Below, piece by piece: positions 16,802-24,656 of a stretch of DNA of 64,000 nt. The DNA comes from JAFAHS01 sp046728175 (GTDB taxonomy: Bacteria > Desulfobacterota > Binatia > Binatales > Binataceae): positions 43,318-107,317 of the forward strand of contig JBKPEA010000013.1 of the NCBI GenBank assembly GCA_046728175.1. Reading direction: 5' to 3'. Below the pieces are notes generated by a model. The model saw nothing but the letters and a program-made list of their open reading frames with translations, had not been told where the DNA came from and made no database searches. Within the stretch, counting starts at the first letter, position 1; each line of letters starts with the position of its first letter. Both the position numbers and the translations under genes were made by a program.

Positions 16802-17227
16802 CTATTGGGCCGGCTCAAAGTTCAGAGGGCCACCGACTACCAGTCGGCCGTCAACCTTCAGCGAACCTTGAACCGTCAACGGTCCACCAACCGCTAGCGA
16901 ATGGTCGTAGAACTGTCCTTTAGGGCCCGCCTGCTCGCCGCTCGGCAATGAGGCGTTTCTGGGACCGCCGACGTTGATCCGGCGCGCTTGTACCTGGCCG
17001 TGCACCGTTGCAGGTCCGGCAACGATGAGATTGCCCCGCACCCGCAGCGGACCGTTGACGTCGAGCGGTCCGCCGATGCCCTGGACGTGCCCAAACCAGC
17101 GATGTCTGAAGTCGCCCACGCCGTGTTTGAAGTGCGCCAGCCTCGGAAGCGCGAGCGACAGCAAAGCGCCCAGGGCCAGCACTCCGCACGCCGTCAGCAA
17201 TGAGTCAATTGCGTCCCGTCGATGCAT
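16802..17227 (-). CDS. Membrane-anchored GGP-repeat protein, paralogue of the adjacent lipoprotein
   Basis: The product (141 aa) has an N-terminal transmembrane segment (SLLTACGVLALGALLSLAL) instead of a lipobox. A linker rich in His/Arg/Phe follows (HFKHGVGDFRHRWFGHVQ), then an 85-residue repeat domain starting IGGPLDVNGPLRV. That domain aligns without gaps to the lipoprotein product encoded at 16118-16579, with 57 of 85 positions identical by hand count. The six-residue periodicity G-P-L-x-V-x predicts a beta-solenoid. One copy would sit on the inner membrane and the other on the outer membrane, so pairing across the periplasm is conceivable. It starts 34 bases after the PspA-like gene and has a GAGGGGG ribosome site. 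The function is unknown. Confidence 0.65.
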   Translation of the reverse strand: MHRRDAIDSLLTACGVLALGALLSLALPRLAHFKHGVGDFRHRWFGHVQGIGGPLDVNGPLRVRGNLIVAGPATVHGQVQARRINVGGPRNASLPSGEQAGPKGQFYDHSLAVGGPLTVQGSLKVDGRLVVGGPLNFEPAQ

Positions 17228-17261
17228 GGTTGTGGCCCCCTCGCGCTACGCCGTTTGCGGA

Positions 17262-18014
17262 TCAGGCTGCTTCGCCATTACCCGGCTGGGGACGGCCGTT
17301 CGCGGCGTCCGCGGCCTGGGTGAAAATATCCAACGGCGCCAGCGGAGGACGGCGACGCCGCTTCAAGTCGGCGAGTTCAGCGGCCGCCTTGGCCTCTGCG
17401 TTGCGGCGGCGAATTTCGTCGAGCTTGACGCCGAGTTCGGAATCGCCCAACTCGCGATTGACGCCCGCCTGCGCGAGCGTGCGCTGGATCGATTCGCGCA
17501 CTTCCTCGAGCGCGCGCACGTCCTCGTCGTATGAGAGGCTTTCGAGCGCTTCCTGGATCCTGACCCGTGCCTGGGCGTTCTTGAGCCGCACCATCATCCG
17601 CACTTTTTCGATCTTGAGCTTCTCGATCTCGCCCTTGAACGCGATCAGGTTTTTCTTGGCGTCTTCTGCCTCGCGGGTCAGATCTGCGAGCTCTTCGCGT
17701 AGCCGCGCGCAGTCCGCTTCCAGCTCATGCTTGCGCTGGAGCAGGATCAGCGCGCACTGATCCTCGTTCATGTCCGCCGCCTGGCCCGCCTGTTCATCCA
17801 CCTCCTTCAGCTCGACGGACTTGCCGCGCAGCTCGCGCTCGAGCTTGTTGCGCATATAGATGACACCGGCCGCGGCGTTCTTCAGTTGATGATAGCGGCG
17901 CACGCGATCGGATATCGCGGCTTCATATACCGCCTCGGGATCGCGCGCCTCGTGCGACTTGAGCCAGCGACGCAGTTTGCCCCCGATCAGGCTAATCATG
18001 CGTGAAATAAGCAT
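17262..18014 (-). CDS. PspA/IM30-family membrane-stress protein
   Basis: The product (about 250 aa) is almost wholly alpha-helical coiled-coil, as expected for PspA/Vipp1 proteins that bind stressed membranes. It opens with a short amphipathic segment (MISLIGGKLRRWLKSHEARDPEAVYEAAI), matching the PspA N-terminal lipid-binding helix and the conserved 'DP' turn. A helical hairpin rich in E/K/R/L follows, with the family-like region ARVRIQEALESLSYDEDVRALEEVRESI. The tail is proline-rich. I start at the ATG with GGAG eight bases upstream; the open frame continues 15 codons further. Its position behind a sigma-54 response regulator recalls the pspF-pspA arrangement of enterobacteria, although the regulators are of a different type. 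Confidence 0.78.
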   Translation of the reverse strand: MLISRMISLIGGKLRRWLKSHEARDPEAVYEAAISDRVRRYHQLKNAAAGVIYMRNKLERELRGKSVELKEVDEQAGQAADMNEDQCALILLQRKHELEADCARLREELADLTREAEDAKKNLIAFKGEIEKLKIEKVRMMVRLKNAQARVRIQEALESLSYDEDVRALEEVRESIQRTLAQAGVNRELGDSELGVKLDEIRRRNAEAKAAAELADLKRRRRPPLAPLDIFTQAADAANGRPQPGNGEAA

Positions 18015-18072
18015 CTTACTTCTCCTCGGCGATGCGCCATCGCTGGGCCGCATCGACAATTCTCAATCGGAT

Positions 18073-18549
18073 TCACAGCCAGCGCCTCACCCGGGCCTTG
18101 TAGTCGAGGTATTGCGACCCGAACAGGCGCTCCATCGCCGCTTCCTCGTTCGGAATCACCAGTTGATCCAGAGCGACGAAAAATCCGATCGGCGCCAGCA
18201 TCATCACGGCCGAGCTGAAGAAGATCGCGAACCCGAGCAGCGCAAGGGTTATTCCCAGATACATCGGATTGCGCGTAAGCGTGTAGGGCCGCTCCACCAC
18301 AAATCGCGATGGTTCGCCGTAGGGGTTCTTGGTGGTGTCGCGAGCCTGGAACAGTGCCGCGGCGAAGAAGGATACGCCAATTCCACCGGCGACCAGCAGG
18401 AGGCCCAGCAGCTGATGCGCGGCGACGGCCCCGTGTTCAAACAGCGCGTGCAGGACCAGCGTCCCGGCCAGCAGCACCGCCGCAAAGAGGGGCGGGTGAA
18501 TTTTCAAGCCGCCGCGCGATTGAGTCGTCAGATCCGAAGTGTCATTCAT
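18073..18549 (-). CDS. Isoprenylcysteine carboxylmethyltransferase/PEMT-like membrane methyltransferase
   Basis: This small integral-membrane protein (158 aa) has about four helices. It carries the family motif RNPMYLGITLALLG, where the RNP-Y pattern marks S-adenosylmethionine binding in ICMT and phospholipid N-methyltransferases, and the terminal IPNEEAAMERLFGSQYLDYKARVRRWL block with the conserved E-E and Y-Y-R residues. Bacterial members methylate lipids or isoprenoid compounds, but most have no assigned substrate. It lies between the sigma-54 regulator (15 bases) and the PspA-like gene (58 bases), so it is probably part of the same operon. Lipid modification would fit an envelope-stress module, which is an inference. 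Confidence 0.82.
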   Translation of the reverse strand: MNDTSDLTTQSRGGLKIHPPLFAAVLLAGTLVLHALFEHGAVAAHQLLGLLLVAGGIGVSFFAAALFQARDTTKNPYGEPSRFVVERPYTLTRNPMYLGITLALLGFAIFFSSAVMMLAPIGFFVALDQLVIPNEEAAMERLFGSQYLDYKARVRRWL

Positions 18550-18564
18550 CGCATTTCGCTCCGT

Positions 18565-20019
18565 TCAGTCTTCGTCGGATTTGAGCCCCAGCTCCGCCAC
18601 CGTGATTCCGAGCTCCTTCATCTTTTGCTGAAAGCTCTGCCGGTACATCCCGGTCCGTTCCGCCGCCCGCGAAATATTGCCGCCGGTGGCACGGAGCGCA
18701 CGGACAAAAAATGCGCGCTCCCAGTCGCCGACAAATTTCTCCTTCGCCTCGCGAAAGGTCATCCCGTTCGGCGCTGCCACCCACCTTTCATCAACTTCAT
18801 GGTCGAGCACCGCCGGCGCGGTGCCGGCCTGACTGCTCGCCACGTCCACTTCCGACCCGGAAAGCAGGTCCGCCGGTGTGATCTCGTTGCCCGAAGACAG
18901 GATCACCGCCTGGTCGACCGCGGCCTTGAGGGAGCGCGCGTTGCCCTTCCACGGCTGCGCGATGCAGGCGCGCATCGCCTCCGCGGTCAGTTGCTTCTCG
19001 GGTTTCTCGTAACGCTGGCAGGCCTCGCGGATGAAGTGCTGGACCATCAGCGGAATGTCTTCCCGCCGTTCGCGCAAGGCGGGCAGTCGGACCTCGACTA
19101 CCTTGATGCGATAGTAGAGGTCTTCGCGGAACCGCCCCTGCTTGACCATCGCCTCGAGGTCCTGGTTGGTCGCGGCGATTATGCGCACGTCGACCGCCAG
19201 CGGCTGGTTTCCTCCGATGCGCTCGAACTGCTTTTCCTGCAGTACGCGCAGCAGCTTGGCCTGCGTCTCGAGGCCCATGTCACCGATTTCATCGAGAAAC
19301 AGCGTGCCGCCGTCCGCCGCTTCGAACTTGCCCTCGCGCCGGGCGACGGCGCCCGTGAACGCGCCCTTCTCATGGCCGAACAGCTCGCTTTCGACCAACT
19401 CGCGGGAGAACGCGGCGCAGTTGACCGCGATAAACGCGGCGCGCGCACGCGGGCTGCGAAAATGAATCGCGCGCGCGACCAGTTCCTTGCCAGTGCCCGA
19501 CTCACCGCGCACCAGCACGGTGACGTCGGTGGGCGCGACCTTTTCGATAGTCTCATAAACCCGCACCATCGCCGCGGAGCGGCCGATCATGTTCTCGAAG
19601 GTGCCGGTCTCCAGGCGCACGCGCTCCAGCAACTGGTCGTGGGCGCGCCGAAGAAGCTGCGTCTCCATTACCTTGCGGACCTTGAGGCGTAACTCGTCGT
19701 TGTCGAACGGCTTGGGCAGGTAGTCCTCGGCCCCCGCCTTCATCGCCTCGACCGCGATCCGCTGATTGCCGTATGCGGTGATCATCAGGACCGCGCACTG
19801 CGGGTCCAATTCGTGGACCTGGCGCAACAGGTCCAGGCCACTCATCCCCTTCATCGAAAGATCGGTGATGATCACGTGAAATAGACCGGCCTTGACCTTT
19901 TCCAGCGCCTGTTCTCCGGACTCGGACGTTTCGACCTCGTAGCCTTCTTTGGTGAAGAGGCCTTTGAGCGCGATGACGATTCCGCGCTCGTCGTCGACGA
20001 TGAGTAGCCGGCCCTTCAT
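18565..20019 (-). CDS. Sigma-54-dependent NtrC-family response regulator
   Basis: This 484-aa activator has three domains. The receiver (1-120) has acidic D9/D10 and phosphoacceptor Asp53 in IITDLSMKG, plus the PKPF lysine. The AAA+ domain (about 140-380) has Walker A GESGTGKE (172-179), the sigma-54 contact loop GAFTGA (219-224) and Walker B GGTLFLDEIGD (237-247), so it should be able to activate RNA polymerase-sigma-54. A Fis-type HTH closes the protein (GGNISRAAERTGMYRQSFQQKM). One odd point is PWKGNARSLKAAV where most family members have PWPGNVREL. Its start overlaps the histidine kinase stop by 4 bases (ATGA), so the two are translationally coupled partners. Confidence 0.95.
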   Translation of the reverse strand: MKGRLLIVDDERGIVIALKGLFTKEGYEVETSESGEQALEKVKAGLFHVIITDLSMKGMSGLDLLRQVHELDPQCAVLMITAYGNQRIAVEAMKAGAEDYLPKPFDNDELRLKVRKVMETQLLRRAHDQLLERVRLETGTFENMIGRSAAMVRVYETIEKVAPTDVTVLVRGESGTGKELVARAIHFRSPRARAAFIAVNCAAFSRELVESELFGHEKGAFTGAVARREGKFEAADGGTLFLDEIGDMGLETQAKLLRVLQEKQFERIGGNQPLAVDVRIIAATNQDLEAMVKQGRFREDLYYRIKVVEVRLPALRERREDIPLMVQHFIREACQRYEKPEKQLTAEAMRACIAQPWKGNARSLKAAVDQAVILSSGNEITPADLLSGSEVDVASSQAGTAPAVLDHEVDERWVAAPNGMTFREAKEKFVGDWERAFFVRALRATGGNISRAAERTGMYRQSFQQKMKELGITVAELGLKSDED

Positions 20020-21635
20020 TGCGGACCTCGGGGATTTGCACCCTGCGCCGTCATCGGCATTGGGGTTTCGGTCGATGCACTTCCGTTCATCGAGATCGAC
20101 GTGGTCGCGGGTGAGTCTGCCAGCGGTTCAGTCGCATCGACCGGGGTCTCGCGGACCGCATCGGCGAGCGGAATCGACACCAGGAACTCCGTGCCGACCC
20201 CGAGCTCGCTTGACACCTCGATGGTACCGCGATGCGCGTCGATAACCTTCTTGGCGACGCCGAGCCCCAACCCCGTGCCGTTCTGTTTTGAGCTGTAGAA
20301 GGGATTGAAGATCTTGGCCTGCTTGTCCTCAGGGATTCCGCATCCGTTGTCGCGCACGATCACGGTCGCAACTCCGCCGCGTCCTCGATGAATGGCGACT
20401 TCGAGCCGCCGTTCGCCGGTGGTCGAGCTCATTGCGTCGATCGCGTTGTCGATCATGTTGGAAAATACCTGCCTCAGCTTGTCGGCATCGGCGCGCACCG
20501 TCGGTCCGGTCAGGTAGTTGCGCGAAACCTTGACCGAATTAGCCTCGAGTTTGCTCCGCATCTGGGTCAGCGCTCCGTCAAGGACGCCCGACAGGTTCAC
20601 GTTGTCGAAATTGTAGTCCTCTTCCTTGGCGTACTTCAGAAGATGCGACACGCTGCGCTCCACCCGCGCCAGCTCATCGAGTGCGACCTTGGCGTACTCG
20701 ACGTTTTCCACCGAAGTCGGATCCTCGCCCATCTGCTGCACCAGGCTCTTGGCCGCCGCGATGGGATTGCGTATTTCGTGCGCAAAGGTCGCGGTAAGCT
20801 CATCGAGCGATGCCTGCTTCTCGGTGCGCAACACTTCCTTTTCCTTGGTAACCTCGCGGTCGATTTCGCGCTGGATGGCGGGTTCGAAGACGCGTTCGTG
20901 GATCCAGCGCCATCCGAACACTGCGATAAAGTGACTGCCGACCCCGAAGCCCCAACCAATCGCGGGGAACACCCACCACTGAACCGAGGGGCTTGTCATG
21001 AGGTTGATGAAGAACAGGAACCCGATGACGACGCCGTACCACATCAGGTGCACATAGAAGCCGGCCTCCGCCGCCGCGCGCTTTCGCGCTCGCTGATACG
21101 CTTTATACGCTTCGGTAGAAGCCTGGACGCCCTCGCGCACGCCGAGGCCACTGTCGTCGGTCTTCGGTGCGTCGGTCTTGGACGCCCCCTGGGCGGCACC
21201 GGGCTGGGTGGGTTCCGCGGCGAGGTTTTCTACATACTGCTTCCAACGCAAGTCCCATTCGCGTGCGCTGTCGCCCCGCGTCTCATCCGGTCCTCTCCAA
21301 CGGCCTTCCTTGTGCACGAAGTCTCTCCACCAGAATCTGTCCGTCCGCGATTTCTGCCGTTCGAATTTGCGCTGCAGCTTTCTTTCGAACTGCGCCGCGT
21401 GCCGCTCGAACTTGTCGGCCATTCTGCGCTCGAAATCCGAGCCGGAACGCTCGGCCTGGCGCTGGATCTTGGCCGCCAGCCGATGCGGAAACTCGGCGGC
21501 GAATCGTTCTGCTTGATCAATATGCCGGCGAAAATCGTCGTTCTTCCAATAATAGTCGCGCCACTTGAGCGCCCGGCTGCGACGATGCTGTCGGATGGCG
21601 AATATGACAATCACCAAAATTAAAAGGCCAAACAT
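20016..21635 (-). CDS. Membrane histidine kinase with 2TM domain
   Basis: This is the sensor kinase (539 aa) of the two-component pair. An N-terminal hydrophobic helix (MFGLLILVIVIFAI) is followed by a charged helical region (40-100, rich in F-E-R repeats). A variable linker leads to a two-helix membrane module at about 185-250 (FYVHLMWYGVVIGFLFFINL...WWVFPAIGWGFGVGSHFI), like the '2TM domain'. The HisKA domain has His286 in FAHEIRNPIAAAKSLVQQMG. The HATPase has the N box (FSNMIDNAIDAMSS), G1 (VRDNGCGIPED) and G2 (GTGLGLGVAKKV). There is little periplasmic sequence, so it may sense the membrane itself. It heads the array that ends with the PspA-like and GGP-repeat genes. Confidence 0.93.
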   Translation of the reverse strand: MFGLLILVIVIFAIRQHRRSRALKWRDYYWKNDDFRRHIDQAERFAAEFPHRLAAKIQRQAERSGSDFERRMADKFERHAAQFERKLQRKFERQKSRTDRFWWRDFVHKEGRWRGPDETRGDSAREWDLRWKQYVENLAAEPTQPGAAQGASKTDAPKTDDSGLGVREGVQASTEAYKAYQRARKRAAAEAGFYVHLMWYGVVIGFLFFINLMTSPSVQWWVFPAIGWGFGVGSHFIAVFGWRWIHERVFEPAIQREIDREVTKEKEVLRTEKQASLDELTATFAHEIRNPIAAAKSLVQQMGEDPTSVENVEYAKVALDELARVERSVSHLLKYAKEEDYNFDNVNLSGVLDGALTQMRSKLEANSVKVSRNYLTGPTVRADADKLRQVFSNMIDNAIDAMSSTTGERRLEVAIHRGRGGVATVIVRDNGCGIPEDKQAKIFNPFYSSKQNGTGLGLGVAKKVIDAHRGTIEVSSELGVGTEFLVSIPLADAVRETPVDATEPLADSPATTSISMNGSASTETPMPMTAQGANPRGPQ

Positions 21636-21679
21636 TGGCTGAGCCTCTGCGCGGTTGGGGTCCTTCCTGACCTACTCCA

Positions 21680-21720
21680 ATCGATGTAGCGCTCGCAATA
21701 ATCGATGTGGCGCTCGCAAT
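21680..21720. repeat. Tandem direct repeat upstream of the histidine kinase operon
   Basis: Two 20-base copies (ATCGATGTAGCGCTCGCAAT and ATCGATGTGGCGCTCGCAAT) differ at one position and recur with a 21-base period, about 45-85 bases upstream of the kinase start. Same-face spacing over two helical turns suggests a regulator binding site, possibly for the sigma-54 activator itself. Confidence 0.55.
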
Positions 21721-21839
21721 TGATATTGCCGAACATGGTAACAGTCCAGAGAGCAAGCGCGATGCCGAGCTTTTTAGCCCAAAAATGGGTTGATTTCGCA
21801 AGCTTTTTATTCTGAAACTGCGCTGGCATGCAGCCCAAT

Positions 21840-21863
21840 CACTGCACTGTCGAGATTGCAGTG
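21840..21863. repeat. Inverted repeat CACTGCA-N10-TGCAGTG
   Basis: Perfect 7-base arms flank a 10-base spacer in the divergent intergenic region. No T-run follows. It could be an operator or a structured leader for the histidine kinase gene; there is no further support. Confidence 0.4.
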
Positions 21864-22239
21864 GGGGGCCCGCATCTTTCGAAGCGAAATCGGTAAGCCC
21901 ATCTTGCGTTGTTGCCCTTGTCGAGGAATCGCCCGGAGAAAGAGGGAGCGCCCCATTTGTATTCCCACTTCGTTCACCACTTCCAAGTGAGGCCGAGAGC
22001 AGGTCTTCCCACTTTAACCTCGAAGCTTCAGGCCGAGGACGCTGCTCGGATCACCTGCCCGTCACATCGGTCAGCCAAAAAGATAGATCGCAACGAAAAC
22101 GTGGTTAGAATAGCCGCCACGCATGTTCACCGAGCCGGACACAGTTTTGTCAGAGCAATAATGTTCTTCCCATGGAAAACCTGGAGCATGCCTCTCGGCG
22201 CCCAATGGCGCACCAGCGTCATCGCACGGGGAACGGTCC

Positions 22240-23067
22240 GTGCTTGAAATTCTGGTCGGGCTGATCGCCTTGTCGTTTGGAGCAGGGCTCGTCGGAGCGC
22301 TCTCCGGTCTCGGCGGCGGCGTCTTCATCGTGCCTGCCCTGGTTATCGCAGCGCATATGCCGATGGCGGTAGCGGTTGGCGCCAGCTTGATTTCGGTGGT
22401 CGCCACCAGCGCAGGCGCGAGCGTCGCCTTCGTGCGCGATGGCTGGACCAATCTGAGAGTAGCGATGGTGCTTGAGTGTGCAACCGTCACGGGTGCGGTC
22501 GTGGGAGCATTGCTCGCGGGGGTTATTCCGGCCTTGATACTGGAAGTGTTGTTTGCGCTGATGATGCTGCAATCGGCATACTTCACGCTAAGCAAGCAGG
22601 ATGATGTTCTCGTCGCGCACGGCGACCCGCTCGCGCGCAGACTGCAGTTGGTCGGCGAGGTACCCGATGATGCTGGCAACCTGACGCACTACGAGACCGT
22701 CAATCTTCCGGCCGGGGGCGCTCTCATGGTCGTCGCGGGCCTGATGTCCGGACTGCTCGGAATCGGCTCCGGCGCGCTCAAAGTGATCGCGATGGACTAC
22801 TACATGCACATCCCGCTCAAGGTCTCGAGTGCGACCAGCAATTTCATGATCGGTGTGACTGCGGGCGCGGGTGCACTCGTGTTTCTTGCACGCGGGGACG
22901 TATCAACCGCGATCGCGGCGCCGGTTGCGTTGGGAGTCACTGCGGGCGCGCTGCTCGGCAGCCGAATACTGCCTCATGCCAACGTCCGCATCTTGCGCCT
23001 GGTTTTCGTCGTGATTCTGGTTCTGATTGCGATCGAGATGGGCTGGCGCGCGATCCAGGGAATTTGA
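22240..23067 (+). CDS. TauE/SafE family sulfite/anion exporter
   Basis: This integral membrane protein (275 aa, about eight helices) is of the TauE/SafE family, generally linked to export of sulfite, sulfoacetate or related organosulfur anions. Both halves begin with the family's glycine-rich helix: GLVGALSGLGGGVFIVPAL in the first and LMSGLLGIGSGALKVIAMDYYM in the second. A cytosolic loop of about 40 residues separates them. Translation starts at GTG with GGGGAA upstream. A DUF1634 gene starts two bases after its stop, the usual partner arrangement. The exported anion is not determined. Confidence 0.88.
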   Translation: MLEILVGLIALSFGAGLVGALSGLGGGVFIVPALVIAAHMPMAVAVGASLISVVATSAGASVAFVRDGWTNLRVAMVLECATVTGAVVGALLAGVIPALILEVLFALMMLQSAYFTLSKQDDVLVAHGDPLARRLQLVGEVPDDAGNLTHYETVNLPAGGALMVVAGLMSGLLGIGSGALKVIAMDYYMHIPLKVSSATSNFMIGVTAGAGALVFLARGDVSTAIAAPVALGVTAGALLGSRILPHANVRILRLVFVVILVLIAIEMGWRAIQGI

Positions 23068-23068
23068 C

Positions 23069-23482
23069 GTGGCAGCATCAACTGACCTCCAGGCGCAAGC
23101 CGCCGAAAACGAAGATCGAATCCTTCGATTCTGGACGCCGATCCTGTTGCGCACGATTCTGGCCATCGCTGCGGTGATTCTCATTTTCGGCCTGGTCCTG
23201 ATGACTTCCAAGCCGGACTTCTACGTCGGCCGGTTTCAGGCTGCGCAGGCGCATCAGTTCGCGGAGAAAGAGAGTTTTCCGGAGCTGGTGGTGCTCGCAG
23301 TGCATGGTGATCCGCATTCGGTAATGACGCTGGGCTTGTACGCGCTGACGCTGGTGCCGCTGGCCCGGGTCGCATTCAGCTTTCTGCTCTTCATCAAGGA
23401 GCGCGACTACGCATATGTCGGCTTCACCGCGTACGTGCTGATGGGTCTAATCGTGGGAATGCTCTTGGGGCGCATGGGCTAG
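23069..23482 (+). CDS. DUF1634 family membrane protein, TauE partner
   Basis: This three-helix membrane protein of about 137 aa matches DUF1634 (helices at LLRTILAIAAVILIFGLVLM, GLYALTLVPLARVAFSFLLFI and FTAYVLMGLIVGMLLG). I start at the GTG two bases after the TauE stop, which gives a short soluble N-terminus and tight coupling; the open frame itself extends into tauE. DUF1634 genes very commonly follow TauE genes, so the product is probably an accessory subunit of that exporter. The biochemical role is unknown. Confidence 0.85.
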   Translation: MAASTDLQAQAAENEDRILRFWTPILLRTILAIAAVILIFGLVLMTSKPDFYVGRFQAAQAHQFAEKESFPELVVLAVHGDPHSVMTLGLYALTLVPLARVAFSFLLFIKERDYAYVGFTAYVLMGLIVGMLLGRMG

Positions 23483-23545
23483 AAAGCGAACTTGCCCGTT
23501 CAGGCCACTTGGTCGTAAAGAACGCTCGCCAACAAACCACTCCGG

Positions 23546-24526
23546 TTAATTGCCGCGTTGTCGCTGGTCCGCGTAGCGGCGTTCCAACTGCGCCATTCTG
23601 CCGAACAGCTCCACCGTGCTGCGCGAGGCGCTGGGCGCGCCAATCTCCCGATAAACCGTGTTGACGGTGACCGCCAACCGTTCCGCGTCGAGCCAGTCAC
23701 CGAACGAACCCAGCGCGATGTCCTGCGCAGCCTCCCACGAATTCATTCCGGCTGCATGCCGCTTGCGCGCCTCGGCATCCACATACACCAAGTAATCCTG
23801 CATTCGCCTGACGCCGGCCTTGTCCGTGATCGGCCCGTGCCCCGGGACTACCGTATCGACCTCCAACCCGAGAATGCGTTCGCAGGCCTTGATCCAGTTG
23901 CGCACCGGACCCGCCCACGCGATCGGGGTGCCGTCAATGAACAGAATGTCACCGGCGTAGACGACGCGATTGGCTGGGACGTAGGCGATCACATCGCCGG
24001 CAGTGTGGGCCGGCCCGACCTGGATCAACTGCACCGACTTGTCCCCCACTTTCAGCGACAACTCGCCGGTAAAGGTGCGATCCGGGAGTTTCAGGGTCAC
24101 GCCTGCGAAATCGAACGCGCTGAAGATCCGCTTGAAGAAGGCGCCAACTTCGCCCATCGTGTCGGCATTCGTCAACAATTGTGCCAGCAATTGGGGGTTG
24201 CCTTCCTCGCGCATCTCGCGCGCGGCCGCTTCCGATGCGATGACCACAGCGTTGGCCGCCAGCCGGTTGCCGAAGGTGTGATCGCCATTGGAATGGGTAT
24301 TGACCACCACACCAATTTGGTCGGCGGCAACGCCAGTCGCCGCTTTGATGACGCCGAGCATCTCGGCCGTCAGCCGTTCATCGAAAAGCGTATCGACCAG
24401 AAGCGATTGATCGCCGTCGGTGACCAATCCCGCGTTGCTATAGCCCCAGGTGCCCGAGGGCTGCAGATACGCATACGCGCCCCGTCCGAGATCGTGCAAT
24501 CCTTTGGTGAATGGCCATTTGCTCAT
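23546..24526 (-). CDS. MBL-fold metallo-hydrolase
   Basis: This is a metallo-beta-lactamase-fold hydrolase of about 326 aa. The fold markers are in order: LLVDTLFDERL, VVNTHSNGDHTFGN (His78, Asn80, Asp82, His83), the PAHTAGDVIAYVP block with the third-metal His, YAGDILFIDGTP with the bridging Asp, and VPGHGPITD. The second histidine of the usual HxHxDH signature is Asn80 here, so the binuclear site may be altered. A long helical C-terminal part (VRRMQDYLVYVDAEARKRHA) is seen in hydrolases of degradation pathways. The ATG at 24526 has GGGAGA at good spacing; an ATG 16 codons upstream is less likely. The substrate is unknown. It is divergent from an SDR gene. Confidence 0.85.
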   Translation of the reverse strand: MSKWPFTKGLHDLGRGAYAYLQPSGTWGYSNAGLVTDGDQSLLVDTLFDERLTAEMLGVIKAATGVAADQIGVVVNTHSNGDHTFGNRLAANAVVIASEAAAREMREEGNPQLLAQLLTNADTMGEVGAFFKRIFSAFDFAGVTLKLPDRTFTGELSLKVGDKSVQLIQVGPAHTAGDVIAYVPANRVVYAGDILFIDGTPIAWAGPVRNWIKACERILGLEVDTVVPGHGPITDKAGVRRMQDYLVYVDAEARKRHAAGMNSWEAAQDIALGSFGDWLDAERLAVTVNTVYREIGAPSASRSTVELFGRMAQLERRYADQRQRGN

Positions 24527-24656
24527 TTGCTTTCTCCCGACCAATCCGGTCCCCGCCAGTCTGTCATACGACATTCGTTTGGCTCTTGGTAAGGGACGCT
24601 CACGCGTACTATGTACATAGCTTCGTTACCGCGCTCGCTCCTCGGAGGATTGGCCG

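Larger units (their letters stand above)
21636..22239. other. 600-base intergenic region between divergent histidine kinase and TauE genes
   Basis: The gap separates the minus-strand histidine kinase gene from the plus-strand TauE gene and must hold both promoters. It contains a two-copy 20-base tandem repeat (21680-21720) and an inverted repeat (21840-21863), described separately. Short open frames here look like chance. No tRNA or recognisable RNA gene was seen. Confidence 0.5.

Noticed and set aside
17959..19692. Plus-strand open frame of 577 codons opposite the ICMT, regulator and PspA genes
   Set aside because: It is the GC-rich antisense shadow of the sigma-54 regulator; its product is Arg/His/Leu-rich with no domain, while the minus strand encodes complete known domains.
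20388..21623. Plus-strand open frame of 411 codons opposite the histidine kinase
   Set aside because: Antisense shadow; the kinase H, N and G boxes on the minus strand are decisive.
21680..21720. CRISPR-like tandem repeat
   Set aside because: Only two copies with a single-base spacer exist and no cas gene is present anywhere in the window.
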